From the NCBI GenBank assembly GCA_040387475.1, contig JAZKDT010000008.1, positions 1-64,000 on the forward strand: 64,000 nt of DNA, read 5' to 3'. Below, piece after piece: positions 34,030-43,967 of this stretch. Every line of letters starts with the position of its first letter. The stretch's first letter is position 1. Source of the DNA: UBA4416 sp040387475 (lineage in GTDB: Bacteria > Bacteroidota > Bacteroidia > B-17B0 > Aurantibacillaceae). The notes under the pieces are model-generated. The model did not search any database. It worked only from the letters and a program-made list of their open reading frames with translations, and was not told the origin of the DNA. The position numbers and the translations under genes were made by a program.

Positions 34030-36447
34030 ATGCAAGAAGGAGTTATGTCAACCACAAAAGGTTTAAATTTTGAAGATTTCAAAAAAATTGTTTTAGAAGA
34101 TTTTCGTTTGATTAACGAAAGCCGTCAAACGAGTTTATTAGGCCGTAAAGAAGTATTAACCGGAAAGGCTAAATTTGGCATTTTTGGTGATGGAAAAGAA
34201 TTAGCACAAATCGCCATGTCGAAAGTGTTTCAAAACGGCGATTTTAGAAGTGGATATTACCGCGATCAGACTTTTATGATGGCGATTAACCAATTATCTT
34301 TGCAGGAATATTTTGCTGGATTGTACGGTCATACAGATCTTGAGAAAGAGCCAATGAGTGGCGGCCGGCAAATGGGCGGGCATTTTGGAACTCAAAGTTT
34401 AAATGCCGACGGTACCTTTAAAGATCTGATCAATCAAAAAAATTCATCGGCCGATATTTCACCAACTGCGGGGCAAATGCCTCGTTTATTGGGGTTAGCC
34501 TATGCTTCTCATTTTTATAAGGTAAATACTGATTTACACCAGGGTAAATTTTTAAATTATAGTAATAAAGGAAACGAAGTTGCTTTTGGTACCATTGGAG
34601 ATGCTTCTACCTCTGAAGGATTATTTTGGGAAGCGATCAATGCGGCGGGTGTATTACAAGTTCCCATGTTAATGAGCGTTTGGGATGATGGGCACGGGAT
34701 TTCTGTTCCTAAAAAATACCAGACGACCAAAGAAAGTATTTCCGAAATTTTAAAAGGATTTCAACGAGAGAACGGTGGTAACGGTTTTGAGATCTTTAAA
34801 ACCAAAGGTTGGGATTATGCACATTTGTGCGAAACTTATGAAAAGGCTATTAAAGTCTGTCGCGAACAACACGTTCCTGTTTTGGTTCACGTAGAAGAAG
34901 TTACACAGCCACAAGGACACAGTACCTCCGGTTCTCACGAGCGTTATAAATCAAAAGAGCGTTTGCAATGGGAATTGGATTTTGATTGCGTTAAAAAAAT
35001 GCGAGAATTCATTCTTCAAAATGCATTGGCGGATGAAGCTACATTAAATACTATTGAAGAAGATGCAAAAACAGCTGTGAGAACGGCGCAAAAAGCAGCC
35101 TGGGCAGACTATTTATCGCCTATTAAAGCGGAGGTAAATGAAGTTTCGGCATTATTTGATGAGCTATCAGGAAGTGCCAATGCCTCTGTCATCAATACGA
35201 TTAAAAGAGAATTGAATTCCATTAAAGAACCTATCCGTCGTGATATTCATACATCGGTAAAAAAAGTATTGCGTTTAACCAAAGCAGAAGATTCATCTTC
35301 CCGTTCTAAATTAGCTGACTGGCTCCGGCTGGCAAACATCGAAAATACAGATCGTTACAGTTCACATTTAATGTCGCAATCTACACAACAGGTGTCGTCT
35401 TTAAGTCCAGTTGCTGCAATTTATAATGAAGATAAGCCTGTTGATGGCCGGGAATTATTAAGAGAAAATTTTGATTATATTTTAAATAAATATCCTGAAG
35501 TACTGATCTTTGGTGAAGATTCGGGTAAAATTGGCGGTGTAAACCAGGGATTGGAAGGTTTGCAATTAAAATATGGTGAACACCGCGTATTTGACACAGG
35601 TATTCGTGAAGCCACCATCATGGGCCAGGCCATTGGATTATCGATGCGTGGATTAAGACCCATTGCTGAAATTCAATACCTTGATTATTTACTATATGCT
35701 TTACAAATCATGAGCGATGATTTGGCAACTGTACAATGGAGAACCAAAGGCATGCAAAAAGCGCCGGTTATTATTCGTACACGTGGTCACCGTTTAGAGG
35801 GTGTTTGGCATAGTGGTTCGCCAATGGGTATGATCGTTCACGCCTGCCGTGGTATAAATGTATGTGTACCCAGAAACATGACACAAGCCGCCGGTTTTTA
35901 TAATTTATTATTAGAAGGTGATGAACCATCGCTAGTGGTAGAGCCTTTAAATGGGTATCGTTTAAAAGAAAATTTACCATCCAATATTGGCGAATACAAA
36001 ATAGCGTTAGGGATACCTGAAATATTAGCTGAAGGTACAGACGTTACTATTGTAACCTATGGCTCTTCGATCCGTATTGCTCAAGAGGCTATTAAACAAT
36101 TGGAAGAACATGGTATTTCGGTTGAGCTAATTGATGTTCAAACGTTATTACCATTTGATGTAAATCATAGTATTGTTAACTCGTTAAAGAAAACCAATCG
36201 TGTTGTGTTTTTTGATGAAGATGTCCCGGGTGGAGCAAGTGCCTACATGATGCAGAAAGTCGTAGAAGACCAGGGCGGTTATCGCTACCTCGATTCTAAA
36301 CCAATTACTATTGCGTCTAAAGAGCATAGACCGGCTTACGGATCGGATGGAGATTATTTTTCTAAACCTAGTGCAGATGATGTATTTGATGTTATTTACA
36401 ATTTGATGTTAGAAGTTAATCCGAATAAGTTCGCTAAAATATATTAA
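34030..36447 (+). CDS. 2-oxoacid dehydrogenase E1 component, fused alpha and beta subunits
   Basis: This is the thiamine-diphosphate-dependent decarboxylase of a pyruvate or branched-chain 2-oxoacid dehydrogenase complex. The 805 residues join the two subunits normally encoded separately. The alpha half has GDASTSEGLFWEAINAAG (Asp191) with WDDGHGIS closing the ThDP/Mg site, and HVEEVTQPQGHSTSGSHERY. A linker runs to about residue 460. The beta half has VLIFGEDSGKIGGVNQGL, DTGIREATIMGQAIG, IQYLDYLLYALQ and GHRLEGVWHSGSP. Such fusions are common in Bacteroidota and are often annotated as 2-oxoisovalerate dehydrogenase, but the substrate cannot be fixed here. A second ATG at 34045 is an alternative start. 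No E2 or E3 gene adjoins. Confidence 0.9.
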   Translation: MQEGVMSTTKGLNFEDFKKIVLEDFRLINESRQTSLLGRKEVLTGKAKFGIFGDGKELAQIAMSKVFQNGDFRSGYYRDQTFMMAINQLSLQEYFAGLYGHTDLEKEPMSGGRQMGGHFGTQSLNADGTFKDLINQKNSSADISPTAGQMPRLLGLAYASHFYKVNTDLHQGKFLNYSNKGNEVAFGTIGDASTSEGLFWEAINAAGVLQVPMLMSVWDDGHGISVPKKYQTTKESISEILKGFQRENGGNGFEIFKTKGWDYAHLCETYEKAIKVCREQHVPVLVHVEEVTQPQGHSTSGSHERYKSKERLQWELDFDCVKKMREFILQNALADEATLNTIEEDAKTAVRTAQKAAWADYLSPIKAEVNEVSALFDELSGSANASVINTIKRELNSIKEPIRRDIHTSVKKVLRLTKAEDSSSRSKLADWLRLANIENTDRYSSHLMSQSTQQVSSLSPVAAIYNEDKPVDGRELLRENFDYILNKYPEVLIFGEDSGKIGGVNQGLEGLQLKYGEHRVFDTGIREATIMGQAIGLSMRGLRPIAEIQYLDYLLYALQIMSDDLATVQWRTKGMQKAPVIIRTRGHRLEGVWHSGSPMGMIVHACRGINVCVPRNMTQAAGFYNLLLEGDEPSLVVEPLNGYRLKENLPSNIGEYKIALGIPEILAEGTDVTIVTYGSSIRIAQEAIKQLEEHGISVELIDVQTLLPFDVNHSIVNSLKKTNRVVFFDEDVPGGASAYMMQKVVEDQGGYRYLDSKPITIASKEHRPAYGSDGDYFSKPSADDVFDVIYNLMLEVNPNKFAKIY

Positions 36448-36501
36448 TAAACTTAATTTTAACACGTAATTGCCTCCGGCAAAATTTAAAGTAATACATT
36501 C

Positions 36502-37113
36502 ATGAAATTAACATCACTATTTTTAGCTATTGGTTTTTTATTTTGCGTAAATCACTTATCTGCTCAGGAACCTAAAAAAGAGGAACATAAAATACAGGAA
36601 GTTATCAATTTAACTGCTGATCCTGTATCTATGCCGCCAAACGCAGATGGTTCTATTCCGGTGGACACCAACCCTCCGGCTGGTATGGCCGTAAGTGAAA
36701 TTTTAAAACGCGCTGTTAATTATGTGAAAATGGAATCCACTAAATACACAAAAGGTAATGGGGTAACTACCGGTACTAAAGCTGAGTGTATTGTAACATT
36801 TAATTATAAACCTAAAGAATTAAATCCGGCTGCAGATGTACAGGGTACTATTACAATGCATGTAAGTATTGATGCAAAAGAAGGTAAATACCGTTATACA
36901 ATTTCTAAATTAAATCACAACGCAAGAAACCCAGATTATACCGGTGGTGATGTATACAATGAAGTTCCTAAATGCGGAAGTATGAAATTACCTCCTGAAC
37001 TATGGAAACGCATCAGAAGCGAAGCATTTAGAGTAAGTGGCATTGCGGTTAGCGATCTGAAAGAGGCAATGAAGATCTCTAGTACTACTCCGGTTAACTC
37101 AGACGAGTGGTAG
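36502..37113 (+). CDS. Hypothetical secreted protein (DUF4468-like middle)
   Basis: The 203-residue protein has a signal peptide (KLTSLFLAIGFLFCVNHLSAQ), a Pro-rich linker (PVSMPPNADGSIPVDTNPPAG), then a helix (VSEILKRAVNYVKME) and two long strands (KAECIVTFNYKP; GTITMHVSIDAKEGKYRYTI). That helix-strand-strand order resembles DUF4468, a TBP-like fold in Bacteroidota secreted proteins, though the C-terminal half differs. It lies 54 bp after the E1 gene and before a terminator, so it may share that transcript. Function is unknown. Confidence 0.65.
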   Translation: MKLTSLFLAIGFLFCVNHLSAQEPKKEEHKIQEVINLTADPVSMPPNADGSIPVDTNPPAGMAVSEILKRAVNYVKMESTKYTKGNGVTTGTKAECIVTFNYKPKELNPAADVQGTITMHVSIDAKEGKYRYTISKLNHNARNPDYTGGDVYNEVPKCGSMKLPPELWKRIRSEAFRVSGIAVSDLKEAMKISSTTPVNSDEW

Positions 37114-37133
37114 TTAAGTATATTTAATAATAT

Positions 37134-37156
37134 AAAAGTCCCATAAAGGGACTTTT
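37134..37156 (+). terminator. Rho-independent terminator
   Basis: A 9-bp stem (AAAAGTCCC with GGGACTTTT), a 5-base loop and a run of T continuing to 37161. It closes the E1 / secreted-protein unit and lies 16 bp before the ATG of the next gene. Confidence 0.85.
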
Positions 37157-37172
37157 TTTTTGAAACGTTTAT

Positions 37173-38210
37173 ATGATGAAGTCCTTAGAATTATATTCAA
37201 AAAAAGACATAGAACATCTTACCAGAAAAAGAACCAACGAAGTAAAGATCGGCGAAGATGTAACGATTTTAGATCCCGAAAGTAATTGGGAAACCCAGTT
37301 GCGAAAAACCGATTGTAAATTTGTTTTGTTAGGGATTCCTGAAGACGTGGGCGTACGGGCAAACTATGGTCGCGGCGGCGCTCACACTGCCTGGAAGCCA
37401 GCTTTGGATAGTTTTTTGAGCCAGCAAAGTAATGAGTTTTTAAATGGGCAAGACGTTTGCGTATTGGGCCATGTTTACGTGGAGGATATTATGGAAAGAT
37501 CCAACCATCTTAATTCAAAAAATAAAAGTGAAATGGCGGCACTTAGAGATTTGGTAGCCGAAATAGATGAAAGAGTAACGGATGTTATTTCAAAAATCGT
37601 TGCCTGTAAAAAAATACCGATTATAGTTGGAGGGGGGCATAACAACTCTTACCCAATCATCAAAGGTTGTTCGCAAAGTTTAAATAAAAAAATAAATGTG
37701 ATCAACTGCGATCCTCATACTGATTTTCGTCCGCTGGAAGGCCGGCACAGCGGCAATGGGTTTAGTTATGCTTATCGCGAAAACTATTTAAATAACTATT
37801 CGGTGTTTTGCATACATGAGCAATATAACACCGCAAGTGTGCTCCAAGATTTTACCTCAAACAACAATAATTTATACTACAGCAGATATGAAGATGTATT
37901 TGTGCGTGAAAGTAAAATTTTTTCTGAATCATTGCATCAAAACATTGCTTTTGTTAAGCACGAAGCCTGTGGTGTTGAGCTCGATCTGGATGCTATCACC
38001 AATGTTCCTTCGAGTGCTAAAACAAGCAGTGGCATTTCGCCGGTACAGGCAAGACAATACGTATATCAATGCGGTAGGCAATTAAACGCATTATACCTTC
38101 ATATTGCAGAAGGTGCCCCTATCCTATCGCATATTAAAGCTGATAATAAAACAGGTAAGCTCATAGGCTATTTAATAGCTGATTTTATCAAGGGAGTAAA
38201 CGATAATTAA
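37173..38210 (+). CDS. Arginase/formimidoylglutamase family metallohydrolase
   Basis: The ureohydrolase fold uses two Mn2+ ions to cleave guanidino or formimino groups: arginine, agmatine, or formimidoylglutamate (HutG). All metal ligands are present: His156 in GGGHNNSY, Asp180, His182 and Asp184 in CDPHTDFRP, and Asp271 and Asp273 in ELDLDAI. The 345-residue length and the N-terminal extension with SNWETQLRKTDCKFVLLGIPEDVGVRAN are as in Bacteroidota formimidoylglutamase-type proteins. With hutH in the same window, HutG activity is attractive but not proven. ATGs at 37173 and 37176 are both possible starts. Confidence 0.85.
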   Translation: MMKSLELYSKKDIEHLTRKRTNEVKIGEDVTILDPESNWETQLRKTDCKFVLLGIPEDVGVRANYGRGGAHTAWKPALDSFLSQQSNEFLNGQDVCVLGHVYVEDIMERSNHLNSKNKSEMAALRDLVAEIDERVTDVISKIVACKKIPIIVGGGHNNSYPIIKGCSQSLNKKINVINCDPHTDFRPLEGRHSGNGFSYAYRENYLNNYSVFCIHEQYNTASVLQDFTSNNNNLYYSRYEDVFVRESKIFSESLHQNIAFVKHEACGVELDLDAITNVPSSAKTSSGISPVQARQYVYQCGRQLNALYLHIAEGAPILSHIKADNKTGKLIGYLIADFIKGVNDN

Positions 38211-38281
38211 TTACTAATAAGTCAGGAATCTTTGTGTCCGAAATTCAAAATGTGGCTGAATCACTGGATGTTACCCCGGTA

Positions 38282-40273
38282 CTAAACTGCTTTAAACACA
38301 ATATCAAAGTGGGCGCCCTGGTCGTTATAGATCTTAAGCTCTGCATTGATCTGTTCTGATAAAATAGCTACAATATCCAGTCCCAACGAATCCATGCTTG
38401 CTAAATCAAAATTAGCAGCAAGTCCCTGACCGTTATCCGAAATTTTTAACTGGTAAGTATTTTTTACCAGTTTAGATAGTTCTATCCGGATGATCCCATC
38501 TTTTCCTTTAAAAGCATGCTTGTAAGCATTGGACACCAATTCATTTGTAATTAATCCTAACGGAATGGCAGTGTCCAAATCAAGTTCCAGCTCAATAAAG
38601 TTAGTTTCAATTTTAATATTCTTCTTAATCACCGAAAAACTCCCCGAGATCTGATCCACTAAACCTTCGAGGTATTCGTTGAATAACAAACTGGTCATCT
38701 GGTTATTTCTATACAATAACTGATGTAGTAAAGCCATGGAGTTTATTCGATCCTGTGCCTCTCCCAATGAATTCTGAACTTCAGGATTACTGGTTTTAGC
38801 TGCCTGTAACTTCATTAAGCTCGAAATAATCTGCAAATTGTTCTTAACCCGGTGATGCACTTCCTTGATCAACAGATCTTTTTCTGAAAGCGATTTATCA
38901 ATAATTTCGTTGCGGGTTTCTATCTGCTTATTTTTTATTTCTAATAATTGTTTCTGGCTTTTAATATTTTTAAGCTGATAGGAGATGAATGCAACAACAA
39001 CTATCAGGATCAATCCGCAAAACAATAAGGCATTTTTAATCGTTTTTTGTTTACTTACTTCGAGATTTTTTTCGCGGATATTTTTCTGACTCTCTATAAT
39101 TAAATTTTCTTTCTCTGCTACCTGACTTGCAACCTGCAATGCAATTAACTCTTTCAGATTTTCTTTATAATCCACACTATCTTTAAAATGAAGGTATTTA
39201 TTATAGTAATCAATTGATAACCTGTAAGAACCAATTTTATCATAATAAACCGCATATTGCTTGAGAATATTTAAATGTGACTTATAATCCTCAATCCGCG
39301 CAAGCTTCGTATTGGCGTTATCCAGGTACTTTTTACTTAAATGTGGTTTATTTAAATTGATATAACAACGCGCCAGCTCAATTTCACTAACCGCTGCATT
39401 TAAAGTATCCCTTACTTTCATACTGCCAATAATATCTTTTTCGAGCAGCGGAATGGCTTTTTGATATTCTTTTAACTCAATATACACCTGGCCCATATTC
39501 CCTTCTATCAAGCCAATTACAAATTCGTCATCGTCCGTTAAAATAGATTTTTTTGGGTGCATTTGGTAAAACACTTCTTTGGCCTGGTTAAAGGAGGCCA
39601 ATGCGCTATCCAGGTTTCCGAGGCGTTGCCAAAACAAACCGCGGTTGTTGTGATAGCCTAACAACATATGTGGAATTTGTTTTACTTCATCAAACTCCAG
39701 TAATTGTTGATTTAAACATTCACGGTACATTTTCATTTCGTAGTAAATGATACTCAGTTTGGGATGAAACATCCAGGCATTAATATCACTATGATTTTTT
39801 TTCAAACTCATCAGAGTTCTATGAATCTCCAAAGCTTTATTGAGGGAGTGAATTTTAACGTAAGCGTTTTTTAAGCAAAATAAAACGGAAGCACTGTCTT
39901 TGTAATTTTTTATTTTATGCTTGGCTAAAAGATCTGTAAATAATGGGATGGCTTTTGAATAGTTCTTGTAGATATAAAACATTTCTGCTTCTATCTTTAT
40001 AAATTTATCCAGAATAACATCCTGGTGGTCAATAATCGCCTGTTCCCGTATCTTTTTGAGCTCATCTTTAACCAGTGGATAACAGGCTGCTTTAAAATCA
40101 TTATGAAGGGTATCAAAAGCGTTTACTTTACCGGCAAGACTCTGTGAATTGAAATACTCAACGAATTTTTTTTCAAAATCACTCTGCGCGCGTAGATTGC
40201 CTTTCGCAAAAAGCAAAACTAAACCCATAAAGATGCAGCCGTGTATGTAACGAAAAGCTTTCAAATACAACAT
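38282..40273 (-). CDS. TPR-containing sensor histidine kinase (HisKA_2 type)
   Basis: The 663 residues comprise a signal peptide or first membrane helix (residues 10-30), a periplasmic TPR region of about seven repeats (50-365, for example DSALASFNQAKEVFYQM and YQKAIPLLEKDI), one membrane helix near 410-430 (ALLFCGLILIVVVAFISYQL), a coiled coil, and a HisKA_2 domain. The latter has phospho-acceptor His473 in KEVHHRVKNNLQIISSLM, and the ATPase domain follows with TNELVSNAYKHAF and ISDNGQGL. The partner regulator is not adjacent. This architecture is common in Bacteroidota, and the signal sensed by the TPR part is unknown. Confidence 0.9.
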   Translation of the reverse strand: MLYLKAFRYIHGCIFMGLVLLFAKGNLRAQSDFEKKFVEYFNSQSLAGKVNAFDTLHNDFKAACYPLVKDELKKIREQAIIDHQDVILDKFIKIEAEMFYIYKNYSKAIPLFTDLLAKHKIKNYKDSASVLFCLKNAYVKIHSLNKALEIHRTLMSLKKNHSDINAWMFHPKLSIIYYEMKMYRECLNQQLLEFDEVKQIPHMLLGYHNNRGLFWQRLGNLDSALASFNQAKEVFYQMHPKKSILTDDDEFVIGLIEGNMGQVYIELKEYQKAIPLLEKDIIGSMKVRDTLNAAVSEIELARCYINLNKPHLSKKYLDNANTKLARIEDYKSHLNILKQYAVYYDKIGSYRLSIDYYNKYLHFKDSVDYKENLKELIALQVASQVAEKENLIIESQKNIREKNLEVSKQKTIKNALLFCGLILIVVVAFISYQLKNIKSQKQLLEIKNKQIETRNEIIDKSLSEKDLLIKEVHHRVKNNLQIISSLMKLQAAKTSNPEVQNSLGEAQDRINSMALLHQLLYRNNQMTSLLFNEYLEGLVDQISGSFSVIKKNIKIETNFIELELDLDTAIPLGLITNELVSNAYKHAFKGKDGIIRIELSKLVKNTYQLKISDNGQGLAANFDLASMDSLGLDIVAILSEQINAELKIYNDQGAHFDIVFKAV

Positions 40274-40557
40274 TAAAGATATATCATTTAAGGTTATGAA
40301 ACTTGTTCATAATTAACTAACTATTGTATTGTTTATAACTCGTTATATGGTTTATTAACATTTCTAACAAATCAGAATGAGGCTTCTTCGAATAGGTTAT
40401 TAAGATAAAGACCACTATAAATCAATGTATTACATAACTACTAACAAGCTATAAACAGTTAATAAACATACTTATAAAGGATTGCTTTGCTTCTCTAAAA
40501 ATCGTAACTTCCATTATTAGAAAGTAATGAGCATTTTTACCCTCCGTACTATAAATT

Positions 40558-42129
40558 ATGCAAAACTTCGATAACCAAAATAAAACCCGCAAAAAATTAT
40601 ACACTCCTGCTGCAACTAACGAAGTTGGTAAACTGCAACCGCAGGCCATCGAATTAGAAGAAGCCGTATTAGGAGCCATGCTCCTTGAAAAAGATGCCTT
40701 AAGTACTGTTATTGATGTACTTTCTGCCGAAAGTTTTTACAAAGAACAAAATGGGATTATTTTTAAATCCATTTATAATTTATTTAACCGGTCGGAGCCG
40801 GTTGATATTTTAACAGTTACTCAGGAATTAAAACGCAATGGAGAATTAGAACTCGTTGGTGGATCTTTTTATGTATCCTCACTCACTAACCGTATTGCTT
40901 CGTCTGCTAATATTGAGTATCACGCGCGTATTGTTGCTCAAAAATATTTACAACGCGAGTTAATACGCATTAGTACGGAAACCATTAAATCGGCTTACGA
41001 AGATAGTACAGATGTATTTGAATTATTAGATGCTACAACACAACATATTTTTGAGATACTGGATTCCAACGTGCGTAAACAACATGCCGGAATGACTTCA
41101 TTAATTGCTCAGGCTATTACGGAAATTGAAAAAGCGGCTCAACAAACGGATGGTTTACTAGGTGTCCCTTCTGGCTTTACAGCTCTTGATAGAATTACAG
41201 GTGGATGGCAAAAATCAGATTTGCTGATCCTGGCCGCCCGTCCGGGTATGGGTAAAACGGCTTTTGTTGTTACCATGGCAAAAAATGCAGCGGTTGAATT
41301 TAATAAGCCTGTCGCTATATTTTCTTTAGAGATGTCTTCCTTACAACTAGTAAAACGTTTAATCTCGTCAGAAACCGAAATTAACCAGGATAAGATCTTA
41401 AAGGGTAATTTAGATAATCACGAATTTGTTCAATTAAACGAGCGTATTAAAAAATTATCTGTTGCACCTTTATATATTGACGATACTCCTGCCCTATCAA
41501 TCTTTGAGTTAAGAGCAAAGGCTCGCCGTTTAAAAGAGCAGCAAAATATTTCTTTGATCATTATTGATTACTTGCAGTTAATGAGTGGCGGCCCCGACAG
41601 CAAAGGAAATCGTGAACAAGAGATCTCCGCCATATCCCGTGGGTTGAAATCATTGGCTAAAGAACTGGAGATACCGATCATTGCCCTTTCTCAGTTAAGT
41701 CGTCAGGTTGAAAACCGGCCGGGAGGAAGTAAACGTCCACAATTAAGTGACTTACGTGAATCGGGAGCAATTGAGCAGGATGCAGATATGGTCATGTTTA
41801 TTTACCGTCCTGAATATTACGGTATTGAAGTGGATGAAAATAATCAACCAACTAAAAACCGGGCAGAAATTATTATTGCTAAAAACCGTCATGGTTCCAT
41901 CGTAGATGTACCGTTGAAATTTATCGGTCAGTTTGCCAAGTTTACGGATTTGGATTATAATGAAGGTTCTGATATTTACTCCGGAAATAATTCTTCTTCG
42001 GGCATGGTACAAAATACAGATTTCTTAGCCCAGCCAACTACAAAAACCATTCAGTCGGCTAAATGGGATGATGATGATGCGCCTGGCACTGACATTATCA
42101 GAAGAAATGATATTGATGAAGTATTTTAA
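40558..42129 (+). CDS. dnaB: Replicative DNA helicase
   Basis: DnaB is the hexameric helicase that unwinds DNA ahead of the replisome. The 523-residue protein has the N-terminal primase-interacting domain (about 25-130, EEAVLGAMLLEKDAL) and the RecA-like core with Walker A ARPGMGKTAF (Lys233), Walker B SLIIIDYLQLM, and the DnaB block LSQLSRQVENRPGGSKRPQL followed by LRESGAIEQDADMVMFIYR. The C-terminal 50 residues are a polar, acidic tail specific to this group. No intein is inserted. The 284 bp to the divergent sensor kinase are AT-rich with no clear promoter boxes. Confidence 0.96.
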   Translation: MQNFDNQNKTRKKLYTPAATNEVGKLQPQAIELEEAVLGAMLLEKDALSTVIDVLSAESFYKEQNGIIFKSIYNLFNRSEPVDILTVTQELKRNGELELVGGSFYVSSLTNRIASSANIEYHARIVAQKYLQRELIRISTETIKSAYEDSTDVFELLDATTQHIFEILDSNVRKQHAGMTSLIAQAITEIEKAAQQTDGLLGVPSGFTALDRITGGWQKSDLLILAARPGMGKTAFVVTMAKNAAVEFNKPVAIFSLEMSSLQLVKRLISSETEINQDKILKGNLDNHEFVQLNERIKKLSVAPLYIDDTPALSIFELRAKARRLKEQQNISLIIIDYLQLMSGGPDSKGNREQEISAISRGLKSLAKELEIPIIALSQLSRQVENRPGGSKRPQLSDLRESGAIEQDADMVMFIYRPEYYGIEVDENNQPTKNRAEIIIAKNRHGSIVDVPLKFIGQFAKFTDLDYNEGSDIYSGNNSSSGMVQNTDFLAQPTTKTIQSAKWDDDDAPGTDIIRRNDIDEVF

Positions 42130-42376
42130 GCCTCTTTTTTTATTTCTTACCCCTATTTTTTAACTAATGACATCAAAATTGTTGTGGAATTTTTTCCCCA
42201 TTAATTTTGAGCGGAATTTTGACTTTCTCCTGTCTAAACTTTAATATGCAGACAATTAATCATTTAGTGTATTTGATAAAGTTTGGCACATTGTTGTTGA
42301 GCGATTCTTTGTTTTTGCTCATTTAATGCGGTAAAAATAATAATGGCACGTTGCTCATTTTTGTTATTTTTAACCC

Positions 42377-43957
42377 ATGATACTTATCGTTGACGATAAA
42401 CCAGATAATATTTTTTCGCTTAAAAGCCTTTTAACGCTACATCATTTTTCAGTAGATACAGCGTCGTCTGGCGAAGAGGCTTTAAGGAAAGTTTTAAAAA
42501 ACACTTATTCGTTAATTATCCTCGACGTGCAAATGCCCGATATGGATGGCTTTGAAGTTGCAGAAGCTATTTCGGGATATAGCAAAGCACAGGACACTCC
42601 TATTATTTTTTTATCAGCCATAAACAAGGAGAAAAAATTTATTACCAAAGGGTATACTTCCGGCGGAACAGATTATTTAACAAAGCCTATTGATCCTGAT
42701 ATTCTACTGCTGAAAGTAAAAACATTCTATAAAATATCTGAACAAAAAAGAGAACTGAATTTGATTCAGGCTTCCTTAAAAAAGGAAATTGACTATAGAA
42801 AAGAAGCACAGGACGAATTAGCGGGTAGCATGAATGAACTACGCTCCGTTATGGAATCCCTGCCATTAATTGCATTCACGATAGCTTCAACAGGCGAGAT
42901 TGAATACGTCAATGAACAATGGTATGAATACTCAAAAACACTCAAAGTGTTTCCTGATGTACATCCTGATGACGAGTATATTTGGAAACAGTGGAAGAAA
43001 GCATTTTTAGACGGCGATGATTTTTCGGGTGAAGTGCGATTAAAAAAACTAAACACAACTTTATTCAAATATTATTTTTTGAAAATAAAACCGATTTTCA
43101 GAGATAAAAAAATAATTAAATGGGTTGGAACATTCATGGATATTCATCAGCAAAAAACAATTAACGAATTGCTGGAACAAAAAGTGAAGGAACGCACCAT
43201 GGATTTGATAGACAAAAACGAAGAACTGGAAACCAAGAATCACGAGCTTCAGCAATTTGCCTGGGTGGCCTCTCATGATTTGAAAGAACCGCTTCGTAAA
43301 ATTCAAACCTTTAATTATATGATTAAAGATCAGTATTTAAAGGATAATACGGAAGCCATTTTTCTGGTTGATAAGTCTATCAAATCATCGCAACGAATGT
43401 CGAGTCTTATTGATAATTTACTAAACTATTCTTTACTTTCAACCAATGCCTTATTTCAGCCAACTAACCTAAATGCTGTATTGGAAGAGATTTTATCAGA
43501 CCTTGAAATAATAATAAACGAAAAGAAAGCGAACATCCACTATAGCAATATGCCTGTTATTGATGCTATTCCAAGCCAGATAAGACAGGTTTTTCAAAAC
43601 CTGATCAGCAATGCGCTGAAATTTTCAAAACAGGACGTTACTCCGTCTATTCATATTACCGCTGATTATTGCAATGACAAAGATCCCAACAGTCCTTCTT
43701 TAAAATCAGGTCCTTACTGCAGAATACATTTTTCAGATAACGGCATCGGCTTCGACGAAAAATTCCTTGATAGGATATTCGTTATATTTCAACGCCTTCA
43801 TACACGGGATACGTATGAGGGTACCGGCATCGGACTTGCCATCACTAAAAAAATTATTGATAAGCACAACGGCTCTATCAGTGCCAAAAGTAAATTAAAC
43901 GAGGGAGCTACCTTTACTATGATTCTCCCGGTTAACAATCAAGCAACAAACAATTAA
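42377..43957 (+). CDS. Response regulator-histidine kinase with PAS domain
   Basis: The 526-residue cytoplasmic protein begins with a receiver domain (1-120; acidic Asp6-Asp7, phospho-acceptor Asp50 in LIILDVQMPDMDG, Lys in YLTKPID). A short coiled coil and a PAS-like domain follow (about 150-265, IAFTIASTGEIEYVNEQWYEYS), then a second coiled coil, HisKA with His300 in ASHDLKEPLRK, and the ATPase domain with LISNALKFS and GTGIGLAITKKI. Receiver-first kinases usually act in phosphorelays. It is 10 bp upstream of a large hybrid kinase, so they are probably one operon. The 247 bp upstream hold no clear promoter. Confidence 0.92.
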   Translation: MILIVDDKPDNIFSLKSLLTLHHFSVDTASSGEEALRKVLKNTYSLIILDVQMPDMDGFEVAEAISGYSKAQDTPIIFLSAINKEKKFITKGYTSGGTDYLTKPIDPDILLLKVKTFYKISEQKRELNLIQASLKKEIDYRKEAQDELAGSMNELRSVMESLPLIAFTIASTGEIEYVNEQWYEYSKTLKVFPDVHPDDEYIWKQWKKAFLDGDDFSGEVRLKKLNTTLFKYYFLKIKPIFRDKKIIKWVGTFMDIHQQKTINELLEQKVKERTMDLIDKNEELETKNHELQQFAWVASHDLKEPLRKIQTFNYMIKDQYLKDNTEAIFLVDKSIKSSQRMSSLIDNLLNYSLLSTNALFQPTNLNAVLEEILSDLEIIINEKKANIHYSNMPVIDAIPSQIRQVFQNLISNALKFSKQDVTPSIHITADYCNDKDPNSPSLKSGPYCRIHFSDNGIGFDEKFLDRIFVIFQRLHTRDTYEGTGIGLAITKKIIDKHNGSISAKSKLNEGATFTMILPVNNQATNN

Positions 43958-43967
43958 ATACATATAT